A stretch of DNA of 21,201 nucleotides from Ophiothrix spiculata. Lineage: Eukaryota > Echinodermata > Ophiuroidea > Amphilepidida > Ophiotrichidae. The notes under the pieces were generated by a model that was not told where the DNA came from, ran no database searches, and worked only from the letters and a program-made list of their open reading frames with translations. This document shows, piece by piece, positions 8,961-18,939 of this stretch. The stretch is from assembly GCA_000969725.1 (NCBI GenBank), contig JXSR01S067413.1; one strand, written 5' to 3'. Position 1 is the stretch's first letter. Each line of letters opens with the position of its first letter. A program made the translations under genes and the position numbers.

Positions 8961-10340
8961 AACTGCATGGTGCTGAATACACACTTCGCTGTGCCTTCAC
9001 TGGACATTGTGTCTTTGTTAACCATCCTGTCAACAAAACGGTGCGTTTTTTTTGTTTATTTGTTCTTTCACAAAACATGACTTCCAGGTCAAACAATGCT
9101 AGATTAGCCATTGTATGATTTCTGGTGATTTAAGCTTGAGTCAGACTATAGCAGTACAATAACGATAAGTCCCTACTGTTTTTTGTACACAACAGTAAGA
9201 AAGGTCTAGTTTATCAGCAAAGTAGGAGCATTATCATCAAATATTAATACCAAGGACTTTGAAAGGGGAACTTGTACTCGCTGTCATTTTGTTGTCACTA
9301 TGGAGCAAAGTTATTGTACCTGTAGTTTTGTTCAGAAATAAGCCCAATTGCTAGATAAATCGGTTTAATCCTTAATTGATGCACAGATAGCCTACGCATT
9401 TTGTTTTATGCGTAAACCGTGTTGCATTCTCTCAGCATCTTTTCTGAATTTCTCTCTACTAGGTACACCATTTTTAGTACAATTCCATGCCAAACAGTCT
9501 CGGCGTGTTGCACACAATCAAAAAATGTCAGAGATACAAAAGCTCGCCTTCATGAGTGACAATCAAAGATATCCGCCATCCCGATGGGTTTCCACGACAG
9601 GCTCAAAATGAGTACATATTCCACGTTAAAAAGCCTTGGATGATACAGAGCGTAATATTTTTATCTTAGCCGCGCAGACTACCAGTCCACATCTAAGTCA
9701 TTAATTTGTTTTCTCAGTGGACATGTGTACTTCAATGAGCAAAAATAGTCACACGGACAAAGCATTTCAGCATTACTTATTTTTTACAGAATTTACGATT
9801 GCGGTTATATTGTCCTGTTAAATAAGGCCATGCTTGATACTTGTATGCAATTTTTTTGTATGGATCTGCAAAATATTAACAGCAAAATTAGGATAGAAAA
9901 TGACAAAGAAATATATTTTAACTGTATTAATCAATTTTTTAATGTATAAAGCTGCTTTCATATCATGTATGCAACTGCTATAATAAGTGCCTTTCAAATG
10001 GAAAATGTTTGTCTTTCAATATGAGCATGAATCACAAGATGAAATAAATGTAGGAATAAAATTCTGTTGTCTTTATCTCCTTTGTACTTATTTAATTGCA
10101 TACTTCTATACATTCTGTGAAAAATGTCACGTGATAATGAACCAAATTGACGCTCCGAAATTAAAGATCCAAGTTTCGCCTATTGTTAGACCAATGGATC
10201 TTTAACTACACAAACAATAGATACAGAGTGGAGGTACCGGACTTGGTGTCAGTTTTATACCATCATAGGATAAATATGGGGTATTCAGATTGCCAATGAT
10301 ACACCGAATTTAGTAGCATTGAGCAAAAATTGAAAACACA
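8961..10340. other. Region between convergent genes, no gene seen
   Basis: AT-rich sequence without a recognisable coding exon. Short open frames here have no family features. It may include more ANKEF1 3' UTR if the AATAAA pair at 10043-10060 is used. Confidence 0.5.
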
Positions 10341-10512
10341 ATGACCCCTATTCAATAAAGTTGTTTAGCTAAACCATGGTTTTAATTTCACTTCAACAGC
10401 ACGGCTCATTGAACTGTTCCGCTTGAAAGCTGCAACGATGTATCATTCCTGGACAGTTGGTGTTCAATTAAAACTGTGGTTTAGCTAAATACCTTCCTGG
10501 GAAATGGGCCAC
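10341..10512. mobile_element. MITE with about 46-bp imperfect terminal inverted repeats
   Basis: The left arm (about 10342-10388) contains TTTAGCTAAACCATGG and GTTTTAATT. The right arm (about 10463-10511), read in complement, gives TTTAGCTAAACCACAG and TTTTAATTG, with outer ends TGACCCCTATTC and TGGCCCATTTCC also related. The inner CCATGG/TAGCTAAA symmetry is clear. It has 172 bp and no ORF. Confidence 0.6.
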
Positions 10513-10692
10513 TATCTTTACATTCAGACATGCATATCATTCAAACAAAGCAGTACTTGCACAGTTTTCCTCTACACACAACTAATCTCCAAACTCAGAG
10601 CTGATTTTGACAGGACAAGAATGAGCTTGAATACAGCCAATTTCAGTTCTATAGGCATAGCTGACGACTCCACTACACATGGCAGTATTGTA

Positions 10693-10785
10693 GGCAGTCT
10701 GGTATGTTCCCTCCATATCTATGTTATATTCTATATCTACCGGTATGTTATGTACATAGATATAGAGGGAAGATACCAGACTGCC
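10693..10785. ncRNA. Near-perfect 32-bp stem hairpin; candidate pre-miRNA or recent foldback
   Basis: The left arm 10693-10724 (GGCAGTCTGGTATGTTCCCT...) pairs with 10754-10785 at 30 of 32 positions (one G:G and one C:A mismatch) around a 29-nt loop. Overall size, about 93 nt, suits an animal pre-miRNA. Arms this well matched also fit a hairpin siRNA source or a young inverted duplication. I recognise no known miRNA seed. It lies between the convergent ANKEF1 and SLIRP-like genes, so on the minus strand it could fall in the SLIRP 3' UTR. Confidence 0.4.
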
Positions 10786-10797
10786 TCTATGTTATGA

Positions 10798-11114
10798 ACA
10801 AAAAACCTTCAAAATTTGCCAAATTCAAACTGTAGAATTGATATGACTCATCCCAGACTACGGATATTCTTTTTCTCTGTTCTCTCTTGCAAGATCATGA
10901 GATTTTCAGGGAAATTTGAAAGGATAAATACAAACCATGGCCATGTGCAGTCAATATACTGGTACATCTCATTTCATTGTTAGATGTTCCACAAAAGGGG
11001 TGTAAGATTGTTGATCAGTCACATAATGTTTAGCAGAGTCTCCAAGTGCTAATTCAGAATCACACAATCATTTTGGAAGTCCATAATGTTCCTTTATACT
11101 GGCACACATGACTG
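10798..11114. other. Probable 3' flank/UTR of the SLIRP-like gene
   Basis: Lies directly downstream (minus strand) of the SLIRP-like stop codon. No canonical minus-strand AATAAA was noticed in it. No other feature recognised. Confidence 0.4.
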
Positions 11115-11222
11115 CTATATACTGTTCAAAACATTCTCCATATTTCTACGTAGATTTGACCTATTGATGTTTGGGTTTCTCCTGGATCTTGAAAATTCTT
11201 CAGTGGCAGGATCAACTCTCAC
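11115..11222 (-). CDS. SLIRP: SLIRP-like terminal exon with stop
   Basis: Acceptor CTCATTTTAG precedes 11222. It reads VRVDPATEEFSRSRRNPNIN then RSNLRRNMENVLNSI and TAG at 11115-11117. VRV continues RRM strand 4 after DGKV. The Arg/Asn-rich tail is not conserved, like the variable C-terminus of the family. An in-phase GT-AG junction over 1.67 kb supports it. It is less certain than the other two exons because the tail has no family match. Confidence 0.65.
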   Translation of the reverse strand: MRVDPATEEFSRSRRNPNINRSNLRRNMENVLNSI

Positions 11223-13322
11223 CTAAAATGAGAACAATGCAAGAGACAAACAACAGTATGATGAAAATCAGCTTGCATTTGTGGCATTTTCCTTAGATCA
11301 CCAAGTCAATCAAAGCTCATGAGTATCTTCAAAAGTCATGCAAGAGGGTAGGATTTACGCAAGGATTTATACAAAGAGCACATACACATTTGGTTTTGAG
11401 CTCAAAATCCAACACTATATCATTGTCATCAGTCTTACTGCTTGGTACCAGTACATGATGTGTTTAATCAACCAATAGCAATCAAAAGATATTTTTGTTG
11501 TTATCTTTTTGATGTTACTTAGGCCTGATGTCCAAAGACATTCACTCGCCAGAGTGACATTTGCTCACCCTACCAAGAAAACTTTGCTCCAACGGGAAAC
11601 AACTTTTCGACAAAAATGCATTTTACAATTAATGCAGGCCCTTAAAAGTGTTCAAATTAGTTCTGGAATTAGGTGTTGAACTGTCATTTTTGTTTCCATA
11701 ATCTAATTTCACATTTTATCGAAAAAAATGTTCATTTTAAATCAAAATACATCATTTTAGCCCATATTTTGATATTTCGTTATTGGTGGCACTATTCATT
11801 TTTGAAATTAATTATATGCATATTGCATAAATTAAATTTTTAGTGTGTGAATTTCAAACATGAATAAAATGGGTACTGTCTGCATAGTAAATTACGGGCC
11901 AATGAAACTTAGCATAGTCAAAAATCACGTCCAAGGTTCCATTTTTACCAATATAGAAACTTTAAACTCGATTTTTTAAGAACTATAATTTTCTGAATCA
12001 GCCCGATTCCTTTAACCAATTTAGATGTAACTTTGCAATCGAAAATCCAATAACCAAAATCAAGGTGTCATTTTAAAGTTTAAAATATAATCTTTAGATG
12101 AGACCCTTAAGTTACCTTTCGATATGATGGGTCACAAATTTGTTTTTGGTCTCCTTTACCTTATCAAGGTGGCAAATGTCAAAACTAAGGTTCATAGACT
12201 TTTAAAACCTGCAAACTTGATTTATAGGAATAGCGCCATCAATAATGTGCCTTTGGCTGTAAATGGCTATATATAATTAGTGATCAAACAGCGGTGTCTT
12301 TCCTCTGGTCACAACATTGTGTAGGTAAACTTAGTACCGTGCAGGGTGTGCCATGTGGCAGGTTTCCTAGTGAGTACCCTTACTTCAATGTTGAGTCATG
12401 TAAATGAATGTCAACTTCCACGTTGAAAAGTGAAAAAATATTTCAACCTAAAAATTAATAACTGATTTGGTTTTAAACTTGACCCATATGAATGTCATTT
12501 ATGTTTTGGCTATATTAATAATGATTTAATTGATCTCAGTGAAACTTCATACAGTCTAGAAAAGAGATATTCTGACAAAATGATTTGGTCAAAATTTCAA
12601 CATTGAAACCGAGTTCAACGTTTAATCGTACATTGAAAAGACGTTTAAAAATGGTTGAGTTGAAACTTCAACGTCTTTTCAACGTTGAAAAATTGTTGAG
12701 TTGAATCTTCAATGTTGATTAAACATTTAAAAATGGTTGAGTTGAAACTTCAACGTTTGTTCAACATTGGAATTTCAACTTGTGCCCACTAGGTTCCTAG
12801 ATCACATCACAAATGACATTGATATATTATGGTGTATTGCCAGGGCTCCTGGGACTCGTAAGAATGAATGCCATATATTTACATATAACCTACCACTTTG
12901 CCGTCCAATTCATGTTCTGCTTGAAGTGCCTCCTTGTATGAACTCTCCTCTTTGAACCTCACAACACCAGTCTGTCTTGAAAATCCTGTCTCCTTATTCT
13001 GTAAGAAAATAAAGCTTATAAATTAGGCCATGGTGCCCATCCCAATAAAGAATTTATTTGAAAAAACAAAAATGTTCCTAGTCTGAAAAATGATTCAAAA
13101 TAAATGGCTTGACATAATATTTGCAAGATTCCAGCAAATGCAAGAGGTTTCTCATGGCCTATTGAGATAGATGAATACTAAGATTGATGCATACACCGGG
13201 TGCATGAGCCTGTCCTTTTACAATCACCTTCATGTATTTAAACCTATGTAATACGATACTTACAAAAAGAACAGCACACATCTGAAGGACTCCAAACTTC
13301 CTGAAGTGTTCTCGCAATTCAT
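11115..13322 (-). CDS. SLIRP: SRA stem-loop-interacting RNA-binding protein (SLIRP)-like, last three coding exons; 5' exon not found
   Basis: Minus-strand exons 13264-13322, 12894-12998 and 11115-11222 splice in phase to about 90 residues ending in TAG. Seen: DELREHFRKFGVLQMCAVLF | NKETGFSRQTGVVRFKEESS...ALQAEHELDGKV | VRVDPATEE...NVLNSI. This is the RRM from helix 1 to strand 4. It aligns closely with human SLIRP ([20 protein letters not shown] KETGF...GWVQF...ALQQENHIIDG, from memory). SLIRP is a small mitochondrial RRM protein that acts with LRPPRC to stabilise mitochondrial mRNAs. RNP1 is degenerate (SRQTGVVRF). The N-terminal targeting region and RRM strand 1, about 30 residues, are missing: a further exon must lie upstream (higher coordinates), perhaps outside the window. 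The gene is convergent with ANKEF1. Another small RRM protein is possible but less likely. Confidence 0.75.
11223..12893 (-). other. Last intron of the SLIRP-like gene
   Basis: 1,671 bp, minus-strand GTAGGT...TTTTAG. It contains the 422-bp MITE 12369-12790. The remaining 1.1 kb (11223-12368) shows no gene or clear repeat. Confidence 0.65.
12369..12790. mobile_element. 422-bp MITE with 8-9 bp target duplication and internal TCAACGTTGAA-type repeats
   Basis: The left end is AGTGAGTACCC and the complement of the right end is AGTGGGCACAAG. Related TTCAATGTTGA motifs follow both ends. It is flanked by AGGTTTCCT (12360-12368) and AGGTTCCT (12791-12798), a one-indel target duplication of 8-9 bp, as in hAT or Mutator-like elements. 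The interior 12590-12780 is a dense array of TTCAACGTTGAA-like inverted motifs, including direct copies at 12641-12674 and 12723-12756 (period 82, two differences). No ORF. Confidence 0.65.
12894..12998 (-). CDS. SLIRP: SLIRP-like exon (RRM core)
   Basis: Acceptor TTTTCTTACAG precedes 12998 and donor GTAGGT follows 12894. It has 35 codons, phase 0 at both ends. It encodes NKETGFSRQTGVVRFKEESS and YKEALQAEHELDGKV: loop 2-3 with KETGF, RRM strand 3 (RNP1 position) and helix 2. Of the three exons this one has the strongest resemblance to SLIRP. Confidence 0.8.
13264..13322 (-). CDS. SLIRP: SLIRP-like exon (RRM helix 1 to strand 2)
   Basis: Read on the minus strand, acceptor TTTTTCAACTAG precedes 13322 and donor GTAAGT follows 13264. 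It encodes (D)ELREHFRKFGVLQMCAVLF. Two bases complete a codon begun in the missing upstream exon (phase 1). The exon is 59 bp, far below usual ORF thresholds. Helix pattern LREHFRKFG is the typical RRM helix 1. Confidence 0.78.
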
Positions 13323-14051
13323 CTAGTTGAAAAACAAAATGAAACTATGATAGTCAATTCATACCTACATTTTATAGCAATATGTACCCCCTAGATTGAA
13401 TCAAGCCAATAGGAGCAGATCCAGAAATTTTCAATAGAGGGGCACCATTTTGGTGGAGCCTCAGTACAATTCTAAGTCAGCCATACAGAAATGGCTGCAA
13501 ATTGGAGACTTTAAAGTGTCACCAATTTTCAGCCATTTTTGAACACAATATTCATTTTTGAGTCCTGAGCAAATTATTAGAATAGCAGTGGTGGCTTGGT
13601 ACCATACTAGGCCCCACCTAAAGTTATGCAATGCTGGGTCTGTTTTAAAATGATTGTAATCATGTCAGATGGAATTTGATTGAGAAAGCGGCTCTCATTA
13701 CTTTTTATAAAGAGGGTCAGCAGTTGCAATCTTTCTTCCATAAAATTTATCTGCTGTACCCTCCTACAAAAATCATTTAAATACTTGAAGTTTCTTGTGC
13801 TTCCATTTATTTTTACACTGAATAGAACTGGGATTCTGTGTACAGATTGTCCAAAAATTGAAATTCTATCAAAGTTAAGAAAGAGAACATTTAAGTAATT
13901 ACTTATAATTAAAATTTGGGTTTTTCAATATGTATGATCTCTTCAAAAGGCGCCTTCTAAAAATGCTACCATGTCGGATGGAATCCTAGCATGTCAGACG
14001 GAAGGGTTTTTCAGTTGTAATTTTACAAATTGAAGCATGAAAATGTCTCAT
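13323..14051. other. Non-coding flank; start of upstream region of the SLIRP-like gene
   Basis: No coding exon recognised on either strand. CATGTCRGAYGGAA-like words occur at about 13660, 13971 and 13991, a possible dispersed repeat, but too short to classify. If the missing SLIRP exon is further right, this is intron. Confidence 0.4.
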
Positions 14052-14408
14052 TTAAAGCAATACTATAAAGTGTTAAAAATGAAACGCCCCCCTGTCACCC
14101 ATGACTTTTGATTTTTGGGGCTTATTGGGTTTGTTTTTGGTAGATATGAATACCCTCCAAATGATTTGGCTCAAATATGCTTACTTTTTCTGTTATGGCC
14201 ATTTGTTGAATTAAATTTGGGATCCCGAATTTAATTCCACATGTATTAGTATAGGAAAGCTTGCATGTGCTTTTCATCTATTTTTTGGTGGCAAAACAAT
14301 TTTTTCACAAAATACACTTGAAAAGGCTTTTAGATAGTCACATTCCACCATTTTATGCTGTTTTTATTATAAATCATTTTTGATCAAAATATTATAGTAT
14401 TGCTTTAA
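14052..14408. mobile_element. TTAA-flanked MITE, 357 bp, central palindrome (copy 1)
   Basis: Perfect 17-bp inverted ends: TTAAAGCAATACTATAA at 14052-14068 and its complement at 14392-14408. The outermost TTAA fits a TTAA target duplication, as for piggyBac-type transposases, giving inner ends AGCAATACTATAA. A 30-bp palindrome with core GGGATCCC (14208-14237, one mismatch) lies within 8 bp of the element's midpoint. No ORF. A second copy in opposite orientation lies at 17375-17688. Confidence 0.75.
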
Positions 14409-15420
14409 CTATTTTGTGTGTAATTAAAATATCAGCCAACTGACCATAATCAAAAATATTTTAAAATGTACGGAATAAAAACATGTGGGATGAAATTTAG
14501 CAACATGTTGGAGTTGGACAGAACGAATGTTAATCCATTGTACCATGAAAATCTGATTATGCAGGTTTGAAGTTGTTTTTATTTTGATGCACAACCTTTA
14601 TCATTATTAGGTTATGATGGACCACAATGTCTACAATACAGATTTGACTCAAATATCAGGTTAGTAATTATTCTCTATTTAAATAGGTTTCATTAATGAT
14701 TCCAAAACCTTGAGGCATTTGCTTACATATATCATGAGATTTTTGGAGGAATTTTCCGGAATAACTGTAGACACTTCATAACATAATATGGTGATTCCGA
14801 TGGCTGACGCCCAATACGGAGGCCATCGGTCCCGATATAGCGTAAAAATAGGTCCATAAAATATCATGGATCTGTTACATATTACCTTCAAAAATGGTAG
14901 AAAACATGCATAAGGCCTGCCTTAAATTGCTAATATTATACCTTCAAAACAGACATGAAATTTAACATTGATTATGAGAAAAATATAAGCAATATTTTGG
15001 ACCAAAATCTTAAAAAGTTTGAAAAAAAGTTGAAGCAATTGGACCATCTCCTTTAAAAGCAAGGGTTATGAGTAAAGCTAAATTAAATGATTACAAAAAA
15101 TGACTTTAATTAGAACTTCCCTATAATCTCTTCTGTTAAGAGTAGGCACTTCAATCACCTGTTTCGTAATCGGTGAACGAAATCACTACACAGAACTTCT
15201 CTGCGTGTGTTTAAGGGGCCTGTTAATCCCGGCCGTTTGTTCTGAAGCAGAATTTAGTTTTTCTGCATTTTCTGATACTTCAGCATGTTACCTTTTATTA
15301 CAGACAATAAAATACTACAAAACAAAACTTTTAAACTTATTTATAGGTAAAATTAAAAGATTATTTTGACATTTTACAGTAAAAAAAACCACGTGGCTGT
15401 TGGCGGGAAAATACGGGCAT
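14409..15420. other. Non-coding, no feature recognised
   Basis: AT-rich sequence between the two inverted MITE copies. I see no transposase, exon or RNA gene. CTCCTTTAA near 15048-15056 resembles the outer end of a TTAA element, but no partner end was found. Confidence 0.4.
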
Positions 15421-15424
15421 AGAT

Positions 15425-15530
15425 ACGCGTCCTATATTTTGCGTTTAGGTTGCGTGTTTTGATGTGCGTGCCTTTTTGCGCGGCAACAAGTACTGCGTGC
15501 GCGGGTGAACGCGTTGCGTTATGTTCTTGC
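15425..15530. other. Short CpG-dense patch
   Basis: About 105 bp with many CpGs (GCGTTTAGGTTGCG, TGCGTGCGCGGGTG, ACGCGTTGCG) in otherwise AT-rich, CpG-poor DNA. It could be a small promoter island, possibly for the minus-strand SLIRP-like gene about 2.1 kb away, with an NRF1-like TGCGTGCGCG word. It could equally be repeat-derived. The function is speculative. Confidence 0.3.
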
Positions 15531-17117
15531 ATGAGCACATTTTGTTAAAATCCCGCAATAAACTTGTCAATATTGTAAACAAAGACCAAATAATTGAACA
15601 TTGGTATTTTAGATTTCTTTCAATATATTTACAAAATAAGGAGCTTAAAATGGGATCTGAAAGTTGAGCACAATACTTACCAATAATATCAATTACATAA
15701 TAAGTTTTCATGTCCGATACCCAAGGTTTAGACCTCAAAATTCATGAGTTTTAGGTCAAAATGTGCGATTTCTTCATTAAACATGGGATTTCTCCTTTTC
15801 AGTTTTGATGAAAAAACATCATTTTTCGGGAAACGTAACTAAAAAAACTAAAAAGTACAAGGAAAGCTTTTTCAACCATTATGTACAGTATATCAAAATC
15901 TAGGATCGCGTTTCTCATTTTTCAATTTAAGGTCCTAAAATCAAAGATATTCATTAGTTTCTATCAAAATTGATGCATGATAAATGTTCGAAACGGCACA
16001 TTCAACATAGTTTTCATTATATTTCAAAAAATTAGGCTTTATTTGAAAACATAAAAAATGCGACCCTAGATAATTTTGTGTAGTTTCAAAAAAACGATAT
16101 GTGATAAACTGGCAGTAGCAATTTTTTTAGATACTTTTCCCGTTTCATGTTTAGGCAAAAATCACTGTTTTTTGCTATTTTTTCAAAATATAGTCATTTT
16201 TGAACCAAACCAATAACATAAGCAGATTCCTTGTCAAATTTCCTTTCTAGAAATGTATACTTTTCTTTACTGTAACTTAATATTTTTAGACTTATAAGCC
16301 AAAAAAGAAAGTCAAAATAAAAGCCTTAACAGGTGACAATTTTTTTTATTTTACAAAAATTTTTTTTTTCAAGCTCTGCCTGCATGGATCTTCTCGTTCT
16401 TTGAATATGTTATCAAAGCATATTTTCTCCCATATGTCCTTTTACAGTTTTGAAAAATATTGCTTAGTTTCGGAAATCGCGTGAGATTTAAGCGATGGTC
16501 ATTTTGAAAGCAAGTGAAAATTCAGCGATCACTGCACAGCCATAGTTCAATGACAAATATCTCCCTTGTCTGAAGGCACCATTTTCCATGTGATCGCAAA
16601 ACACACGGTTATACGGGTGTTGACAGAAAATGCAAATCGGCGTGCTGTGAAAGATCAATCGCGTTCGGGAAACAGTTTTTCAGAAAGTTGAAGAGTTGAG
16701 CTACCGCTGGGTGTTTGTTGCTTGAAAAACAGATGTGTGGTTCCTGAGATATGGATTTTTAACTCCGAAACGGAAAATTATTTCAACAAGCAACAAGGTA
16801 ATTCATTAAAATTTTGTTTGTGGGTGATTTACACTTCCTTTGTTAGAAAATAACAGTTAATTACCACATATCGGGAAAATTTTGATCCAAACCTTCAAAA
16901 AAGTCAAAAATTTGAATTTTATTTTATTTGTTGATTTGGGTATGAGGCTATTCTCAAAACGTATTTATTGATGATATACAATGAGAAAAGGCCAAAGATT
17001 TGTTTGTTAAACATTCCTTTCACATCATAGATTGCAGGAAAATCAAAAGAAATTTTAAATTTTCATTAGATCTCCTGAAAAGGCTAATTCTAGAATTTCA
17101 AGTATAGAGGGCAGTAT
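15531..17117. other. Non-coding, no gene recognised
   Basis: Long AT-rich stretch with homopolymer runs. Short open frames on both strands lack domains. Nothing supportable beyond the palindrome that follows. Confidence 0.4.
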
Positions 17118-17139
17118 TTATCGTTGTCGACAACGATAA
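17118..17139. repeat. Perfect 22-bp palindrome with TTGTCGACAA core
   Basis: Half-site TTATCGTTGTC is followed immediately by its exact complement GACAACGATAA. It shares the TTGTCG/CGACAA half-site with the palindromes at 19144 and 20657. A TTAA preceded by GCCCCT at 17280-17283 could be the right end of its host element, but I found no matching left end. Confidence 0.8.
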
Positions 17140-17374
17140 TTAAAAATAAGATATTTTCATATATAGGGTTTGAATTTGACAATGAAACTTTGCATGCTGT
17201 CATTATTACCACTAATACTTCAAATGATGCAAAAATCTCAAAATGTTTGGGGATGATGCTGAACTTGTCCAATGCCCCTTTAATTTCACTATATATCAAA
17301 GAATTTTTTTTTTAGCCCGATCCATTCACAAACATCGCGCCTAAATGAGAAAGAAAAATTAGAGCATAATTCTG

Positions 17375-17688
17375 CACCAAAAAATAAAATGAAGGAATGT
17401 GACTATCTAAAAGCATTTTCAAGTGTATTTTCTCAAAAAAATCGTTTTACCACTGAAAAATGGATAAAAAGAACATGCATGTTTTCCTATACTAATACAT
17501 GTGGAATTAAATTCGGGATCCCGAATTTAATTCAACAAATGGTCATAACAGAAAAATTAACCAATTTTAAGCCAAATCATTTGGAGGAAATTAATATCTA
17601 CCCAAAACAAACCCAATAAATTAAAAAAATTAAAAGTCATGGGTGACAGGGGGCGCTTCATTTTTAATACCTTATAGTATTGCTTTAA
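17375..17688. mobile_element. Second, inverted copy of the TTAA MITE (left end lost)
   Basis: The reverse complement of 17375-17688 matches 14052-14355 over about 300 bp, with roughly 80-85% identity by eye. It includes the terminal TTAAAGCAATACTATAA (complement at 17672-17688) and the central palindrome. That palindrome is perfect here: 30 bp at 17504-17533, half-site GAATTAAATTCGGGA. The other terminus cannot be recognised upstream of about 17375, so this copy is truncated or overwritten. Confidence 0.8.
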
Positions 17689-18112
17689 GTTAGACTGGGG
17701 GAATAAGAAAATCCCATTTTTATCAATAGAAAAACAAGATAGCCGCCTAAAATATCGTTGAAATTACCCATTTTATCATAAACAGACACGCAAAATGTCA
17801 CAAAATGTGGACAATTTTTCATTTAAAAATGGAAGACACAGACAACCCTTTTTGTAATTTATAAGATACACAAAATGTCACTCGATGCACGCAATATTAC
17901 CCACTCATTTGTCATTATAATCTTGACACAAAACTGTCAAACAATATGGCCAAATTTGTCGTTTATGAAAGCATAAAATGTCACAAATTCATAATGTTTG
18001 CTGAAATGGCCGTTTCTGTATGTCTGTATCTCCGATATTGTTTAAGGGCCGCGCCCTGTCAGCATTTCGTTTTCAGATATTTTTTTCTCTGTATAACTCA
18101 GCAAGGGATAAT
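17689..18112. other. AT-rich region with scattered AAAATGTCAC words
   Basis: No gene. The word (A)CAAAATGTCA or AAAATGTCAC recurs about every 80-100 bp (17780s, 17870s, 17970s), suggesting a decayed tandem or dispersed repeat. Confidence 0.35.
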
Positions 18113-18661
18113 TAAATCCAAATAAAAGTAGGCCTATATATTTCTAAAAGCGGATTTGCAAACTGAACCTGATGGTGATGTCATTTTTGGACCAAAAATG
18201 TGTAACTTTGGCCCTAAAGTCCAAAAATCATTTTTTTTTTGCCAAACATTTCAAACTATCTTACTTTTTAGAATCTAGAAAGCAATAATCTAGGAATGCA
18301 TTTCTCAAATTTTTGATTTTTTTTTTCTTACTTTTTGAAATATTACCAACTTTTTGAGATATTGTCAATAATTGGTCCAAAAATGTCAAACATCCCACCG
18401 CTGCCACCATTTTTGACAAAACATGACACTTTTTGACCTATTTTTGGCAATAGTTTAAAAAGTAAGAAAAAATATAAACAAGTAAAATAGTTCAACATTT
18501 CACCAAAGCACAATTTAGGTAGCTTTCCCGTAAAATTTGGGGTCAAAAACATGATTTTTGAACCTAAAGGCCAAATTACACATTTTGGTGAAAAAATAAC
18601 CTCACCATCATGTTTAGTATGCAAATCCGCTTCCAGAAATATATACTTTTATTTGGATTCA
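18113..18661. mobile_element. Foldback element, arms of about 120 bp
   Basis: The arm at 18113-18232 is the diverged reverse complement of 18541-18661. Shared stretches include AATCCAAATAAAAGTA, AAGCGGATTTGCA, TGATGGTGA, ACCAAAA.TGTGTAA and TCAAAAATCA-type ends. Inner sequence is T-rich with TTACTTTTT repeats and weaker symmetry. It encodes nothing recognisable. Family unknown; no clear target duplication. Confidence 0.7.
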
Positions 18662-18683
18662 GCCGTTCACCCATTATGTAACA

Positions 18684-18939
18684 CAGGGGCGTCGGAACTG
18701 TGTGGGCCATGTGGGCTTTGGCCACACCGCTTTTCAGTCAGAAAAAATAAAAATTAGTTAATTTCAATTAATTTAATATGTTTTATAATGGACCATAAAA
18801 TAGTACTGTATATATTCGTTTTTAGTAACTACTTTCTTCTGCGGCTTAGTTGTTTACATATTTTTGATAACTACAGGTTACAGGCCGCACCACTTTTACC
18901 AGTGGCCGCACAACTTTTATTTTCCTTCCGACGCCCCTG
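18684..18939. mobile_element. hAT-family MITE with perfect 8-bp target duplication
   Basis: Terminal inverted repeats are CAGGGGCGTCGGAA (18684-18697) and TTCCGACGCCCCTG (18926-18939), 14 of 14 matching. They are flanked by ATGTAACA at 18676-18683 and again at 18940-18947. CAGGGGC ends with an 8-bp duplication are diagnostic of hAT transposition. At 256 bp with no ORF it is non-autonomous. The perfect duplication suggests a fairly recent insertion. Confidence 0.88.

Noticed and set aside
15445-15738. Minus-strand open frame with a GTAAGT donor at 15680-15675, considered as the missing first SLIRP exon
   Set aside because: The phase would fit, but its translation (KPWVSDMKTYYVIDII) does not align with RRM strand 1 (V-F-V-x-x-I-P-W spacing), and no proper start ATG is seen.
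16540-16640. Minus-strand short frame starting MENGAFRQGRYLSL, considered as a 5' exon
   Set aside because: It ends in a stop without a clear donor and has no family similarity; likely chance.
17275-17283. GCCCCTTTAA as right end of a further TTAA element around the 17118 palindrome
   Set aside because: No complementary left end starting TTAAAGGGGC was found within 400 bp to the left.
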